Assembly (NCBI GenBank): GCA_963740605.1
Contig: CAVUFC010000022.1
Span: 744,001-808,000 of the forward strand
Reading direction: 5' to 3'
DNA length: 64,000 bases
Source: DASSUW01 sp963740605
Lineage (GTDB): Bacteria; Actinomycetota; Thermoleophilia; Solirubrobacterales; Solirubrobacteraceae
Part shown: piece by piece, positions 17,533-26,551 of the stretch
Layout: the number at the start of each line of letters is the position of its first letter
Position numbering within the stretch: position 1 is the first letter of the stretch
Position numbers and translations under genes: made by a program
Notes under the pieces: generated by a model
Seen by the model: the letters and a program-made list of their open reading frames with translations, nothing else
The model's database searches: none
Told to the model about the DNA's origin: nothing

Positions 17533-18045
17533 CTACGCCTCCGCGAAGTGGAAGGCGAACATCCGCTCAGCTTCGATACGCGCATAGACCGGGCCGGAGT
17601 CGAGGAACGTCTCCCACTCCGGCCCGTAGCGCGGCACGTAGACCTCCAGCAGCGTCTGCCGGAACTCGCCGCTGCCGACGTCGAGCGGCACCGCCCGCCC
17701 GTGCACGGCGACGCCGAGCTCCTCGCTCGGCAGGTGCGTCGCGCTCACCTGCGGGCGGGCGCGGATGTGCTTGAAGCGGACCGAGTCCGGTGACGAGCCG
17801 AAGTGGAACGCGCCGCGGAAGAAGATCCCGTCGACCGGGCCGGCGATCGGCCGCCCGTCGGCCGTGACCGTCGCGAGGCTGAGCAGGCACATGCCGTCGA
17901 GCCGCCCGGCGAGCTGAGCGGCGGGCAGACGCCGCTCCGGCGTGTGGATGCGGAGCAGGTGCTCGCCGGCCGACCCGTAGCTGCGGTCGAGCACGTCCTG
18001 CAGCGCGGCGATGTCCTCCGGCGTCTCGTGCACATCCTGAGTCAA
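17533..18045 (-). CDS. Pyridoxamine 5'-phosphate oxidase-family protein
   Basis: 170 aa split-barrel flavoprotein. MCLLSLATVTADGRPIAGPV is the classic FMN-binding strand pair and SVRFKHIRARPQVSATHLP the following strand-helix. Family members bind FMN, F420 or haem; which one is not decidable here. The start is uncertain: TTG at 18045 or GTG at 18033, neither with a good Shine-Dalgarno. It converges on the delta-60 gene with a 4-bp gap. Confidence 0.82.
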   Translation of the reverse strand: MTQDVHETPEDIAALQDVLDRSYGSAGEHLLRIHTPERRLPAAQLAGRLDGMCLLSLATVTADGRPIAGPVDGIFFRGAFHFGSSPDSVRFKHIRARPQVSATHLPSEELGVAVHGRAVPLDVGSGEFRQTLLEVYVPRYGPEWETFLDSGPVYARIEAERMFAFHFAEA

Positions 18046-18057
18046 TCAGGACGGCGC

Positions 18058-18063
18058 TAGCCT
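18058..18063 (+). promoter_or_regulatory. -10 box of a likely leaderless transcript
   Basis: TAGCCT followed by 7 nt and then GTG at 18071, with no Shine-Dalgarno sequence. Confidence 0.3.
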
Positions 18064-18070
18064 CGCCTTC

Positions 18071-18274
18071 GTGCTCGTGCGCCTCATGTCCGTGCTGTTC
18101 GCGTTGCTGGCGCTGCTCGGCGTGCTGGCCACCCTCGTCATCGCTGCCTTCGTCATGACGCCGCTGGAAGCCGGCTCGGTGGGAAGCGGCGAGTGGGGAT
18201 GGGTGGTCGTCTCGGGTGCGGTCACGCTCGGGATCGCGGCGACGGCCGTCTCGCTGTGGCGCCAGTCCGGCTGA
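18071..18274 (+). CDS. Small two-TM membrane protein
   Basis: 67 aa: helix one (VLFALLALLGVLATLVIAAF), a short Gly/Ser loop, helix two (WVVVSGAVTLGIAATAVSLW), ending WRQSG. No domain recognised. Supported by clean hydrophobic periodicity and by a TAGCCT box 7 nt before the GTG, suggesting a leaderless message. It sits between divergent PNPOx and the LLM gene. An internal ATG five codons in is an alternative start. Confidence 0.5.
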   Translation: MLVRLMSVLFALLALLGVLATLVIAAFVMTPLEAGSVGSGEWGWVVVSGAVTLGIAATAVSLWRQSG

Positions 18275-18299
18275 CGGGCGGGCGTGCAACGCTGCACGT

Positions 18300-19100
18300 A
18301 TGAACCTGGGACAGATCGGGATCTGGCGGCTGCGCCATCACGGCACCGACGGCGTCGCGGAGATCGAACAGCTCGGCTACTCGACGCTATGGGTCGGCGG
18401 CAGCCCGTCCACGGACGACGCGCGGCCCTTCCTCGAGGCGACGAGCGCGATGACGATCGCAACCGGGATCCTCAACGTCTGGCAGCACGAGCCGACCGCC
18501 GCCGCTGACGGATACGCCGCACTCGACGCAGACTTCCCCGGGCGGTTCCTGCTCGGCATCGGGATCGGGCACCCCGAGGCCACCAGCGACTACGAGCATC
18601 CGCTCGCCAACATGCGCGCGTTCTTCGACGGGCTCGACGCCGTGCCGACCGACCGCCGGATGGCCGCCGCGCTCGGGCCGAAGATGCTCGACGTCGCGGC
18701 GCAGCGCTCGCTCGGCGCGCACACGTACTTCGTCCCGCCCGAGCACGCCAGAGTCGCCCGCGACCGGATGGGCGCGGGAGCGGTGATCGCCACCGAGGTC
18801 GCGTGCGTGCTGGAGACCGACGAGGGCACCGCCCGGGAGATCGCGCGCGACTACGCGAAGGGCTACCTCGCCCGCCGCAACTACACGACGAACCTCGTGC
18901 GCCTGGGATACGACGAAGCCGAATTCAACGACGGCGGCAGCGACCGCCTGATCGACGCGGTGATCCCTCACGGCTCCGCTGCCGCGATCGCCGAGACCGT
19001 CCGCGCACACCTCGACGCCGGCGCCGACCATGTCTGCCTCCAGCCGCTCGGCCCGCACCCGGCCGACGACTACAAGGCGCTCGCCGGGGTGCTGCTGTGA
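18300..19100 (+). CDS. LLM-class (luciferase-like) F420-dependent oxidoreductase
   Basis: 266 aa, short TIM-barrel oxidoreductase. Segments typical of the family include GYSTLWVGGSPSTDD, IATGILNVWQ, FPGRFLLGIGIGHPE and the C-terminal AGADHVCLQPLG. The short length and lack of FMN-specific features point to the actinobacterial F420-type subgroup; substrate unknown. Its stop overlaps the GTG of the enolase-superfamily gene (GTGA), so the two are coupled. Confidence 0.88.
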   Translation: MNLGQIGIWRLRHHGTDGVAEIEQLGYSTLWVGGSPSTDDARPFLEATSAMTIATGILNVWQHEPTAAADGYAALDADFPGRFLLGIGIGHPEATSDYEHPLANMRAFFDGLDAVPTDRRMAAALGPKMLDVAAQRSLGAHTYFVPPEHARVARDRMGAGAVIATEVACVLETDEGTAREIARDYAKGYLARRNYTTNLVRLGYDEAEFNDGGSDRLIDAVIPHGSAAAIAETVRAHLDAGADHVCLQPLGPHPADDYKALAGVLL

Positions 19101-20146
19101 GCCTCTGGGACGCGCTGCGTGCGCTGCCGCTGCAGATCGAGAGCTACGCGTTCGAGCGCGTCGCCGCCACGCAGGCGTACGGCTTCGAGCGCATCACGAC
19201 GCGCGTGCGCCTGACCGGCGGGGGCGTCGACGGCCTCGGCGAGGACGTATCGGCATACGACACCGAGGACAACACGCTGCACGTGATCAACCCGTCGCTG
19301 GCGCTGACGGGCGACTGGAATCTCGAGTCGTTCTGCGACCGGCTCACCGAGCTCGAGCAGTGGTCGGTGGCGCCGGAGTACGACGCCGCGCGGCGCTGGC
19401 GCAACTGGGCGTTCGAGTCGGCGGCGCTCGACCTCGCCCTCAACCAGGCCGGCCGGCCGCTCCACGAGATCGTGGGCCACGAGCCCCGGCCGCTGCGGTT
19501 CGTGAACTCGCTCGGCCTCGGCGACCCGCCGACGTTCGACCCGATCCAGCGCCGGCTCGACGGGCATCCCGATCTCCGCTTCAAGATCGACGCGGTGCCG
19601 GCGTGGACGCCCGAGCTGACCGACCAGGTGGCCGCCACGGGCGCCGTGGAGATCGTCGACTTCAAGGGCCAGTACGGGATGGAGTACGGCGAGCTGGCGA
19701 ACCTGCTGGCGCTGTACGAGCGGGTGATCGCGGCGTTCCCGGACGCACTGCTCGAGGACGCGCACGACCTGCCCGAGGTCGCCGAGCGGCTCTTGCCCGA
19801 GGCACATCGGATCTCCTACGACGCGCCGATCCACACCGTCGAGGATCTCGACGCGACGCCGCTGAAGCCCGTCGCGGTGAACATCAAGCCGTGCCGCGTG
19901 GGCGACCTACGATCGCTGATCGCCGTCCACGACGAGACGCAGAAGCGCGGGCTCGTCACGTACGGCGGCGGGATGGGCGAGATCGACGTCGGCCGCGGCC
20001 AGATCCAGCTGCTCGCTTCGCTGTTCCACGCCGACGGGCCGAACGACACCGCACCCAGCGGCTACAACCGCGACACGCCGGCGGCCGGGCTACCGGACAG
20101 CCCGCTCGCCGTCACGCCGGCGCCGACAGGCTTCCGCGCACTCTGA
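19097..20146 (+). CDS. Enolase-superfamily (mandelate racemase/muconate cycloisomerase-like) protein
   Basis: 349 aa. Superfamily landmarks: RFKID on the second barrel strand (catalytic Lys position), VDFKG, LLEDAHDL (Glu metal ligand), ISYDAPIH (Asp) and VNIKPCRVGD (Lys on strand six), then TYGGGMGEIDVGRG. Two metal ligands are clear, the third less so, so activity is probable but the subgroup is uncertain. Coupled to the LLM gene by a GTGA overlap; its 3' end overlaps the MetE-like gene by 35 bp on the other strand. Confidence 0.8.
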   Translation: MSLWDALRALPLQIESYAFERVAATQAYGFERITTRVRLTGGGVDGLGEDVSAYDTEDNTLHVINPSLALTGDWNLESFCDRLTELEQWSVAPEYDAARRWRNWAFESAALDLALNQAGRPLHEIVGHEPRPLRFVNSLGLGDPPTFDPIQRRLDGHPDLRFKIDAVPAWTPELTDQVAATGAVEIVDFKGQYGMEYGELANLLALYERVIAAFPDALLEDAHDLPEVAERLLPEAHRISYDAPIHTVEDLDATPLKPVAVNIKPCRVGDLRSLIAVHDETQKRGLVTYGGGMGEIDVGRGQIQLLASLFHADGPNDTAPSGYNRDTPAAGLPDSPLAVTPAPTGFRAL

Positions 20147-21143
20147 CGGCGCCCTCGACCAAACTCTGGAGCTTCCGCCGCGCCGCCCAGCGCGCGGTCT
20201 GGGAGAGCCCGCAATCGGGCGACACGCTGAGCCGCTCAGGCGGCACGTGGCGCAGGCACGCGCGGACGCGCTCCTCGACGTCCTCGGGTGACTCGACGTA
20301 GTAGGACTTGACGTCGATCACGCCGACGCCGACGTCCTTGCCCGCCGCCGCGACCTGCTCGATCAGCTCGAGCTCGGCGAACTCGCGCGACGCCATCTCG
20401 AGGTGCAGCTCGTCGGCGTGCATGCCCAGGAACGCCGGGAACATCGGCGCGTAGCGACGTCGACCGACCGCGCGGCCCTTGAAGTTGCCGAAACACAGGT
20501 GCGTGCCGATGTGGCAGCGCCCCGCGACCCCGGCGACCGTGCGATTGAAGATGTCGACGAACCGCTCGGGGTCCTCACGCCACGCGTAGCAGGACATCGA
20601 CGGCTCGTCCAAGGTGATCCGCTCGCAGCCCGCCGCGACCAGCGCCTCGAGCTCGCGCGCGACGATCGGGATGAGCATCTCGGTGACGGCGTAGCGGTCG
20701 GGATGCTCGATCCGGCCGGCCATCGTGTAGGGCCCCGGGACGCTGGCCTTCAGCGTCGGGCCGAGCGGCGCCAGCTCGCGCAGGCGCTCGAACTCCTCCA
20801 CCGCGCCGAGCCCGCGCGGCGCCGTCAGCTCCGCCACGAGCTTGTGCTTGCCGCGCTGGTCGTGCGCGGGCGGCCCCCAACGCCGGCGCGGCGCCGACTC
20901 CAGCTCGAGCCCGTCGAGGTACGCATAGAAGGAGAGGTTGAAATCGAACCGACCCTGCTCGCCGTCGGTGATGACGTCGAGTCCCGCATCCACCTGGTCC
21001 ATGATCGCCACGCGCGTCGCGTCGCGGGCTGCCTCCGCTGAGTCGTCCGGCCCGAGCTCGTCCCCGTGCGCCGCGCACAGCTCCAGCCATCCCGGGAAGG
21101 GATAGGAGCCGATGACCGTCGTCTCGATCGGTTGATGGCTCAC
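20112..21143 (-). CDS. Cobalamin-independent methionine synthase (MetE C-terminal)-like protein
   Basis: 343 aa single catalytic barrel. Zinc ligands expected for MetE are visible: His and Cys in GTHLCFGNF, Glu in LHLEMASREF and Cys in VSPDCGLSQT. There is no N-terminal MetE duplicate domain, so it is a short MetE-like methyltransferase that may use a small-molecule or corrinoid methyl donor. GTG start in a GTGA overlap with the last permease gene, making it the terminal gene of a sugar ABC operon, an odd partner for a methyltransferase. Confidence 0.85.
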   Translation of the reverse strand: MSHQPIETTVIGSYPFPGWLELCAAHGDELGPDDSAEAARDATRVAIMDQVDAGLDVITDGEQGRFDFNLSFYAYLDGLELESAPRRRWGPPAHDQRGKHKLVAELTAPRGLGAVEEFERLRELAPLGPTLKASVPGPYTMAGRIEHPDRYAVTEMLIPIVARELEALVAAGCERITLDEPSMSCYAWREDPERFVDIFNRTVAGVAGRCHIGTHLCFGNFKGRAVGRRRYAPMFPAFLGMHADELHLEMASREFAELELIEQVAAAGKDVGVGVIDVKSYYVESPEDVEERVRACLRHVPPERLSVSPDCGLSQTARWAARRKLQSLVEGAVRVRGSLSAPA

Positions 21144-22141
21144 ACGCGCCGGGTCGACGTCGCGTACAGCCAGGCGAGGCCGAGGATGATCAGGCCGTAG
21201 AGGATCTGCTTGACCGCCTGCGACGCGTCGAGCAGCGTGAGCAGTGAGTCGAGGACCACGAGGATGATCGCGCCGAGGATCGTGCCCGAGTAGCCGCCGA
21301 TGCCGCCGAAGATCGACGTGCCGCCGATCACCACCGCCGCCACCGACGGCAGCAGGTACGGCGAGACGAGCTGCAGATCGGCGGCGTTGATGACGCCGAC
21401 GTAGAGCACGCCGCCGACCGCCGCCAGCAACGAGCAGAGGATGTAGGTGACGAGCAGCACCTGCCACACGCGGACGCCCGCGAGCCGGCACGCGATCGGG
21501 TTGTCGCCGACCGCGTACAGCATCCGTCCGTAGCCCGACGACCGCAGGCCGAACAGGATCAGTGCGGCCACCGGCACCCACAGCAGCAGCGACTTCGGGA
21601 TCGCCGGGCCGAGCAGGTTGCCGACCGCCAGCTCGCGCACGAAGTCCGGCACCAGCGGCACACCGGTGACGAACGACTGCGCGGACACCGTCAAATAGCC
21701 GCTGACGATGCTCGCCATGCCCAGCGTCATGATCAGCGGGTTGACGCGGAAGATGCCGACGCCGACGCCGTTGACCAGCCCCACGACGAGGCCGACGAGC
21801 AGTGCGATGCCGAGGGCGGCGCCGGTTCCGCGCGATGCCTGGCCGGCCATGATGTAGGCGGCCGCGGTCGCGGTCGCCGCCACCGACAGGTCGATGCCCG
21901 CGGTGAGCATCACGAGGGTCTGCCCGGCGGCGAGGAACGCCAGCGGGGCCGAGAACTGCAGGATCGTGCCGATGCGCTCGGTCGACATGTAGCCCGGCGA
22001 GACGATCTGGCACAGGATCAGCAGCAGCACCAGGATCACGCTGAGCATGATCAGCGGGCGGTCGATCACCCACGCCCCGGCGGCGACGACGCGGTTGGGC
22101 CGCGGCTCGAGCTCTTCAGGCGTCGTGGTTGCCGCGCTCAC
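21140..22141 (-). CDS. Ribose-type ABC transporter permease (RbsC-like) 2
   Basis: 333 aa, about 9-10 hydrophobic helices. AGQTLVMLTAGIDLSVAATA is the RbsC/XylH-type motif (GGIDLS region), with GFGS-like AVGDNPIACRLAGVRV later and SVAAVVIGGTSIFGGIGG near the end. GTG start overlapping the stop of the other permease gene (GTGA). Together the two permeases would form the heterodimeric channel fed by the binding protein at 24678-25742. Confidence 0.92.
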   Translation of the reverse strand: MSAATTTPEELEPRPNRVVAAGAWVIDRPLIMLSVILVLLLILCQIVSPGYMSTERIGTILQFSAPLAFLAAGQTLVMLTAGIDLSVAATATAAAYIMAGQASRGTGAALGIALLVGLVVGLVNGVGVGIFRVNPLIMTLGMASIVSGYLTVSAQSFVTGVPLVPDFVRELAVGNLLGPAIPKSLLLWVPVAALILFGLRSSGYGRMLYAVGDNPIACRLAGVRVWQVLLVTYILCSLLAAVGGVLYVGVINAADLQLVSPYLLPSVAAVVIGGTSIFGGIGGYSGTILGAIILVVLDSLLTLLDASQAVKQILYGLIILGLAWLYATSTRRV

Positions 22142-23139
22142 TTGTTCTCCCTCAGCAGCAACAGGCCGCCGATCATCACCACGACGACGATCAGCGCGCC
22201 CTGGATGACCTGGCCGTAGTTCGGGTCGATGCCCTGGAAGACCATGATCGACGGGACCAGCGTCAGACAGAACGCGGCCGCGATCGGACCGGCCACGCCG
22301 CCCTTGCCGCCGGCCAGGCTCACGCCTCCGAGCACCACGGCGGCGACCGAGTTCAGCGTGATGAAGTTGCCCGCGTACGGAGTGCCGATGCCCGTTGTCG
22401 CGGTCGCGGCGAGGCCGCCCATCGCGGCGAAGAAGCCGCCGACCGCGTAGGCGAGCACGCGCGTCGACGAGACGTTGACGCCGGACAGGTACGCGCGGTC
22501 GCGATTGGAGCCGATCGCGTAGATCGCGAACCCTGGCCGCCGCCAGCGCAGCGGCACCCAGACCGCGGCGGCCACGAGCGCGATGATGACCGCGCCGGCC
22601 GGGATCCACATGGAGATGAACGAGCCGGTGCCGAGGGACTGGAACTGGGTCGGAGCACCGCCGCCGGGCGTGCGCATGATCACCAGCGCAGTGCCGCCCC
22701 ACACGAACGACATCGCGAGCGTGACGACGATGTCCGGCACGCCGCTGACCACGCACAGCCCACCGTTGATCGCCCCGATCAGCGCGCCGAGGAGCATCAG
22801 CCCGAACGCGATGAGCAGCGCGGTGGCGAAGCTCTGACCTTCCATCAGCGAGGCGGCGGACACGTTGATCACGGCGACGATCACCCCGAGCGACAGGTCG
22901 ATGCCGCCCGAGATCACGATCACCCCCTGGGCCATCGCGGCGAACACGAGCGGCAGTGCGCCGATGACGATCGAGGCGAGGTCGAACGACGTGAACGCCA
23001 CCGGGGCGAGCGCCCACGCGTACGCGATGATCAGCAGGACGAGCAGGAGGTAGACGCCGATCGTCCAGCCGTGACGGGTCGCGATGCGGCGCGTGTTGAA
23101 GCGGCGGGTGCGCCCGACGGCGTCCTCGACCGTCGTCAT
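22138..23139 (-). CDS. Ribose-type ABC transporter permease (RbsC-like) 1
   Basis: 333 aa, same family as its downstream neighbour: MAQGVIVISGGIDLSLGVIV, YAIGSNRDRAYLSGVNV and AAVVLGGVSLAGGKGG are the matching landmarks. The N-terminal about 25 residues are cytoplasmic and basic. ATG in an ATGA overlap with the ATPase gene. Substrate likely a monosaccharide or amino-sugar derivative judged from the surrounding catabolic genes. Confidence 0.92.
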   Translation of the reverse strand: MTTVEDAVGRTRRFNTRRIATRHGWTIGVYLLLVLLIIAYAWALAPVAFTSFDLASIVIGALPLVFAAMAQGVIVISGGIDLSLGVIVAVINVSAASLMEGQSFATALLIAFGLMLLGALIGAINGGLCVVSGVPDIVVTLAMSFVWGGTALVIMRTPGGGAPTQFQSLGTGSFISMWIPAGAVIIALVAAAVWVPLRWRRPGFAIYAIGSNRDRAYLSGVNVSSTRVLAYAVGGFFAAMGGLAATATTGIGTPYAGNFITLNSVAAVVLGGVSLAGGKGGVAGPIAAAFCLTLVPSIMVFQGIDPNYGQVIQGALIVVVVMIGGLLLLRENK

Positions 23140-24620
23140 GCCGCCGCCCCCTCGACCTTGGTGAGCCCGTGTGCGGCCTTCAGCAGCGCCGGCTCATCCG
23201 CCTGCGCACCCGGCATCTCGGCCGTCACCTTGCCGCGGTACACGACGATCGTCCGGTCGCAGACGAGCTGGATCTCCGGCAACTCGGAGGTGAAGAGGAG
23301 GATCGCCGCCCCCGCCTCGGCGAGCTCGCGCAGCAGGGCGTAGATCTGGCGCTTGGTGCCGACATCGATGCCGCGCGTCGGGTCAAAGCACAGCATCGTC
23401 GTGAAGCCCGCCGCCAGCCAGCGGGCGATCGTGAGCTTCTGCTGGTTGCCGCCGGACAGCCGGCGCGCCTGGCGCTGGGCGCGCGTGTCGATCGACAGCC
23501 GCTCGATCGCGTTCTCCACGCGCCGGCGCTCGTCGCCGCGGTTGATCGGCCCCCAGCGAGAGACGCGGTTGTAGAGCGGGGTCGCGATGTTCTCGCGGAT
23601 CGGCCGCTGCGGCAGCAGGGCGAGCACGCGGTCGGCCGGGACGAGCACGACGCCGGCGCGGATCGCCTCGTACGGGGTGCGCGGCGTGAACGCGTTGCCG
23701 GAGACGACCATCTCGCCGCTCGGCGGCTTGCGCTGGCCCGCGAGGTAGTCGAACAGCTCGTCCTGGCCCTGGCCCTCGAGTGCGGCAACGCCGAGGATCT
23801 CGCCGGCCTGCAGCTCGAACGAGATGCCCCCCGGGTCGTCGCCGACGACGAGGTTGCGGACCACGAGCTGCGATTCGCCGGACGGAGCCTTCGCCCCCAC
23901 TCCCTCGGTCTCGATCGACTGGGCCAGCTCGGTCCGCGTCGTCCCGAGCATCAGCTCGACGATCTTCTCCTCCTCGCCCGCCTGCGGCACGAGCGTGCCG
24001 ACGGTGCGGCCGTCGCGCAGCACCGTGGCGCGGTCGCAGGCCGCCGTGACCTCGGCGAGCCGGTGACTGATGAAGAGGACAGAGCGGCCGCGGTCGCGCC
24101 ATTCGCGCATGACCGCGAACACCCTCTCGGCGAGGTCCGACGGCAGGGCGGCGGTGATCTCGTCGAGGAGCAGAAGCTGGGGGTCGTACGCGAGGGCGCG
24201 CGCGAGGTCGAGCATCCGCAGCATGGGCAGCGGGAGGTCGCTCGCCATCTCGGTGAGGTCGACCTGGAGCTCCATCCGGTCGAGCCATTCGCGCGCGGAG
24301 TCGATCGGGGTGCGCGTGAGGCGGAAGTTCTGGGCGATCGTCAGGTCCGGCAGCAGCGCCGGGTCCTGGAACACGGGGGCGAAGCCGACGCGGCGCGCGC
24401 GCTCGGGCGAGCCGATACGCACCTGCTCACCGTTGACCGCGACCGTGCCCGCGTCGTGGCGGATGATGCCGGTCAGCACCTTGACGAGCGTGCTCTTGCC
24501 GGCGCCGTTGGCGCCGAGCAGCGCATGGATCTCCCCCGGCTCGACGACGAGCTCGGCGGACTTGAGCGCGACGACCGGCCCGTAGCGCTTTGCGACGTTC
24601 CTGACTTCTAGAAGCGGCAT
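23136..24620 (-). CDS. Sugar ABC transporter ATPase, two-domain (RbsA/MglA-like)
   Basis: 494 aa with two ABC modules. Module one has Walker A GANGAGKST, Walker B LLLLDEITAALP and a degenerate signature (LPMLRMLDLARAL in place of LSxGQxxxVEIARAL). Module two has signature LSGGNQQKLTIARWL and CFDPTRGIDVG, but its Walker A region (EILGVAALEGQGQDEL) is degenerate, as is normal for this family. It energises the two RbsC-like permeases. A hairpin separates it from the upstream binding-protein gene. Confidence 0.93.
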   Translation of the reverse strand: MPLLEVRNVAKRYGPVVALKSAELVVEPGEIHALLGANGAGKSTLVKVLTGIIRHDAGTVAVNGEQVRIGSPERARRVGFAPVFQDPALLPDLTIAQNFRLTRTPIDSAREWLDRMELQVDLTEMASDLPLPMLRMLDLARALAYDPQLLLLDEITAALPSDLAERVFAVMREWRDRGRSVLFISHRLAEVTAACDRATVLRDGRTVGTLVPQAGEEEKIVELMLGTTRTELAQSIETEGVGAKAPSGESQLVVRNLVVGDDPGGISFELQAGEILGVAALEGQGQDELFDYLAGQRKPPSGEMVVSGNAFTPRTPYEAIRAGVVLVPADRVLALLPQRPIRENIATPLYNRVSRWGPINRGDERRRVENAIERLSIDTRAQRQARRLSGGNQQKLTIARWLAAGFTTMLCFDPTRGIDVGTKRQIYALLRELAEAGAAILLFTSELPEIQLVCDRTIVVYRGKVTAEMPGAQADEPALLKAAHGLTKVEGAAA

Positions 24621-24633
24621 GGAAAGGCGCGAC

Positions 24634-24661
24634 CCCGGCGCGAGCTTACGCCCGCGCCGGG
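24634..24661 (-). terminator. Intercistronic hairpin after the binding-protein gene
   Basis: CCCGGCGCG (24634-24642) and CGCGCCGGG (24653-24661) form a perfect 9-bp stem with a 10-nt loop between the binding-protein stop and the ATPase start. Likely a partial terminator or mRNA stabiliser that raises binding-protein levels over the membrane components. Confidence 0.6.
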
Positions 24662-24677
24662 ATCAATGCGGTTCGAC

Positions 24678-25742
24678 CTACGACGGGCCCTGGCAGCCCG
24701 TCAGCTGGTCCTTCGTGTACGTCGTGTACGGGTCCACGATCATCTGGCTCGAGTACGTCGGCGGGAGCTTCGGGTCGTAGAACTCCTTGATCTTGTCCGA
24801 CGCGGACTCCATGTCCCACACCTCGGGCGTGAGCGTGGTCTTCTTCGGCGGGTTCTTGCCGTTGAGCGCGTCGAGCGCGATGGCCGTGCCGACACCGCCG
24901 ATGGCGGCCGGGTTGGTCACCGCGGCGCCCGGAGCGCCGCCCTGCAGCTGCTCCAGGAACTTGTTGTTGTCGGCTCCGATGACCGGCACCTTCTCCTGGC
25001 CGGCCTTCTTGAGTGCGTCGACGACCACGTAGTCGATGCCCGACGTCCAGATCCCGTCGACCTTGGTGTTCGAGTTCAGGATGTCGTTGGCCTGCTTGCC
25101 GGCCGGCCCGAACGACCAGTCGGTGAACGTCTCCTTGACGATCTTCATGCCGGGGTTCTGGTCGATGACCTCCTTGAACCCCTGGTGGCGGTCGTCGTCG
25201 GCGGGGACGCCGCTGATGCCGCGCATCTCGACGATGTTGCCCTTGCCGCCGAGCGCCTTAGCCAGGTACTCGGCGCCGAGCTTGCCGTAGGCGACCTGGT
25301 CGTTGGTGGCCACGTACGCCTCGGGTGCGTCGACCGCCTGGTCGACGGCGACGACCACGATGTGACGAGCCGCGGCCTCCTTGATCACCGGGTCGAGCGC
25401 GGTGCGGTCGGCCGGGTTGACGATGATCGCGTTGGCGCCCGACGAGATCAGGTTGCGAATGCCCTGGATCTGCGCGCTGGCGTCACCGTTGACGTTGTGG
25501 ACGAGCACCTCGGAGACCTGACCTGAGGCGAGGGCCTGGGCCTTCACCGAGCAGATCATCTCCTCGCGCCAGCCGTTGCCCACGAGCGTGTTGCTGACGC
25601 CGATCTTGTACATCTTCTTACCGCCACCGCTGCTGGCGGTGCCGCCGCTGCTGCTGTCGTCGCCGCCGCAGCCCGCGGCAACCACCGCAAGGACGCCGAC
25701 GAAGAGCGCAAGCAGCGCGATGTTGCGAGCCCGGAGACTCAT
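24678..25742 (-). CDS. Sugar ABC transporter substrate-binding lipoprotein (RbsB-like)
   Basis: 354 aa. Lipobox AAGC (signal ending VLAVVAAGC) then a Gly/Ser linker, so the protein is membrane-anchored outside the cell. The periplasmic-binding-protein type 1 fold is seen in KIGVSNTLVGNGWREEM, ANAIIVNPADRTALDP, VAVDQAVDAPEAYVATND and VDGIWTSGIDY. ATG in an ATGA overlap with the SIS-domain gene. It delivers the sugar to the two permeases. Confidence 0.92.
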   Translation of the reverse strand: MSLRARNIALLALFVGVLAVVAAGCGGDDSSSGGTASSGGGKKMYKIGVSNTLVGNGWREEMICSVKAQALASGQVSEVLVHNVNGDASAQIQGIRNLISSGANAIIVNPADRTALDPVIKEAAARHIVVVAVDQAVDAPEAYVATNDQVAYGKLGAEYLAKALGGKGNIVEMRGISGVPADDDRHQGFKEVIDQNPGMKIVKETFTDWSFGPAGKQANDILNSNTKVDGIWTSGIDYVVVDALKKAGQEKVPVIGADNNKFLEQLQGGAPGAAVTNPAAIGGVGTAIALDALNGKNPPKKTTLTPEVWDMESASDKIKEFYDPKLPPTYSSQMIVDPYTTYTKDQLTGCQGPS

Positions 25743-26551
25743 GGGGACGAAGACCCTCCTCCTTCGTTGTTACGTGCACCCTCCAGAACGCGCGCCGCAC
25801 GGCGAGCGTGTTCTGCATAAGCCGCGTCGAACAACCGACTCGACTCGTCCGCGCCCACGACTGCCGCGCTCGTGATCACCGGAGGCATCGCCCCCCGCTC
25901 CACGAGTCGAGCCGCGGTCCGAACCTTGACTTCGTTCGCGATCGCCACGGCGGCGATCGTCGAACCCGGACCCACCGGCGTGTCCAGGCCCTCGATCGTC
26001 ACCAGTGCGTCCGCCGGCGGCGTGCGCAGATCGAGCAGCACATCGGCGTGGTCGCGTACCCGCGTCCCCGACGAGTGGGTGCTCTCTCCGGCCTCCGTCG
26101 CCTCTAGCGAGGTGATCGCGATGACGGCGAGGCCCCGCTCTCGCGCGCCGCGTGCGACCTCGATCGGCACGGCCCCGATCCCACCCGCGCTGAAGACCAT
26201 CATCGCGTCAGGGGGCCGAAGGTCGAAGTTGCGCAGGATGACCTCGCCCAGGCCCTCCGTGCGCTCGATGAACATCGCCTGGCGCTGTCCGTTGGCGCCG
26301 ACGACCTGGGTGTGGAACGTCATTGACAGCTCGACGATGGGATGAAAACCGGGATATGAGCCGTAGCGCGGGAACATCTCCTCGACCGCGATGCGCGAGT
26401 GGCCCGTGCCGAACGTGTGGACGAGACCGCCCGCGCCGATCGCGTTCGCGCAGATGTCGGCGGCACGCTCGAGCTCGGCGTCCTGCTCAGCGACGCGTTG
26501 GAGCAGCTCGCGGACCATGTCGATGTAGCGCAGCGTCGCGATCGGCGTCAT
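25739..26551 (-). CDS. SIS-domain sugar isomerase-like protein
   Basis: 270 aa. GGLVHTFGTGHSRIAVEEMF and FSAGGIGAVPIEVA carry the phosphosugar-binding Ser/Thr loops of an SIS fold, and a C-terminal Glu/His-containing helix region follows. SIS proteins isomerise phosphosugars (often amino sugars) or sense them. Overlaps by 4 nt with both neighbours (Gfo/Idh upstream, binding protein downstream). It probably handles the phosphorylated intermediate of the amino-sugar route encoded here. Confidence 0.85.
   Translation of the reverse strand: MTPIATLRYIDMVRELLQRVAEQDAELERAADICANAIGAGGLVHTFGTGHSRIAVEEMFPRYGSYPGFHPIVELSMTFHTQVVGANGQRQAMFIERTEGLGEVILRNFDLRPPDAMMVFSAGGIGAVPIEVARGARERGLAVIAITSLEATEAGESTHSSGTRVRDHADVLLDLRTPPADALVTIEGLDTPVGPGSTIAAVAIANEVKVRTAARLVERGAMPPVITSAAVVGADESSRLFDAAYAEHARRAARVLEGARNNEGGGSSSP

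Noticed and set aside
15735..17585. 616-codon minus-strand frame extending the DUF427 gene upstream
   Set aside because: The extension is antisense to the delta-60 repeat gene; the DUF427 domain and a good ATG at 16550 define the real gene.
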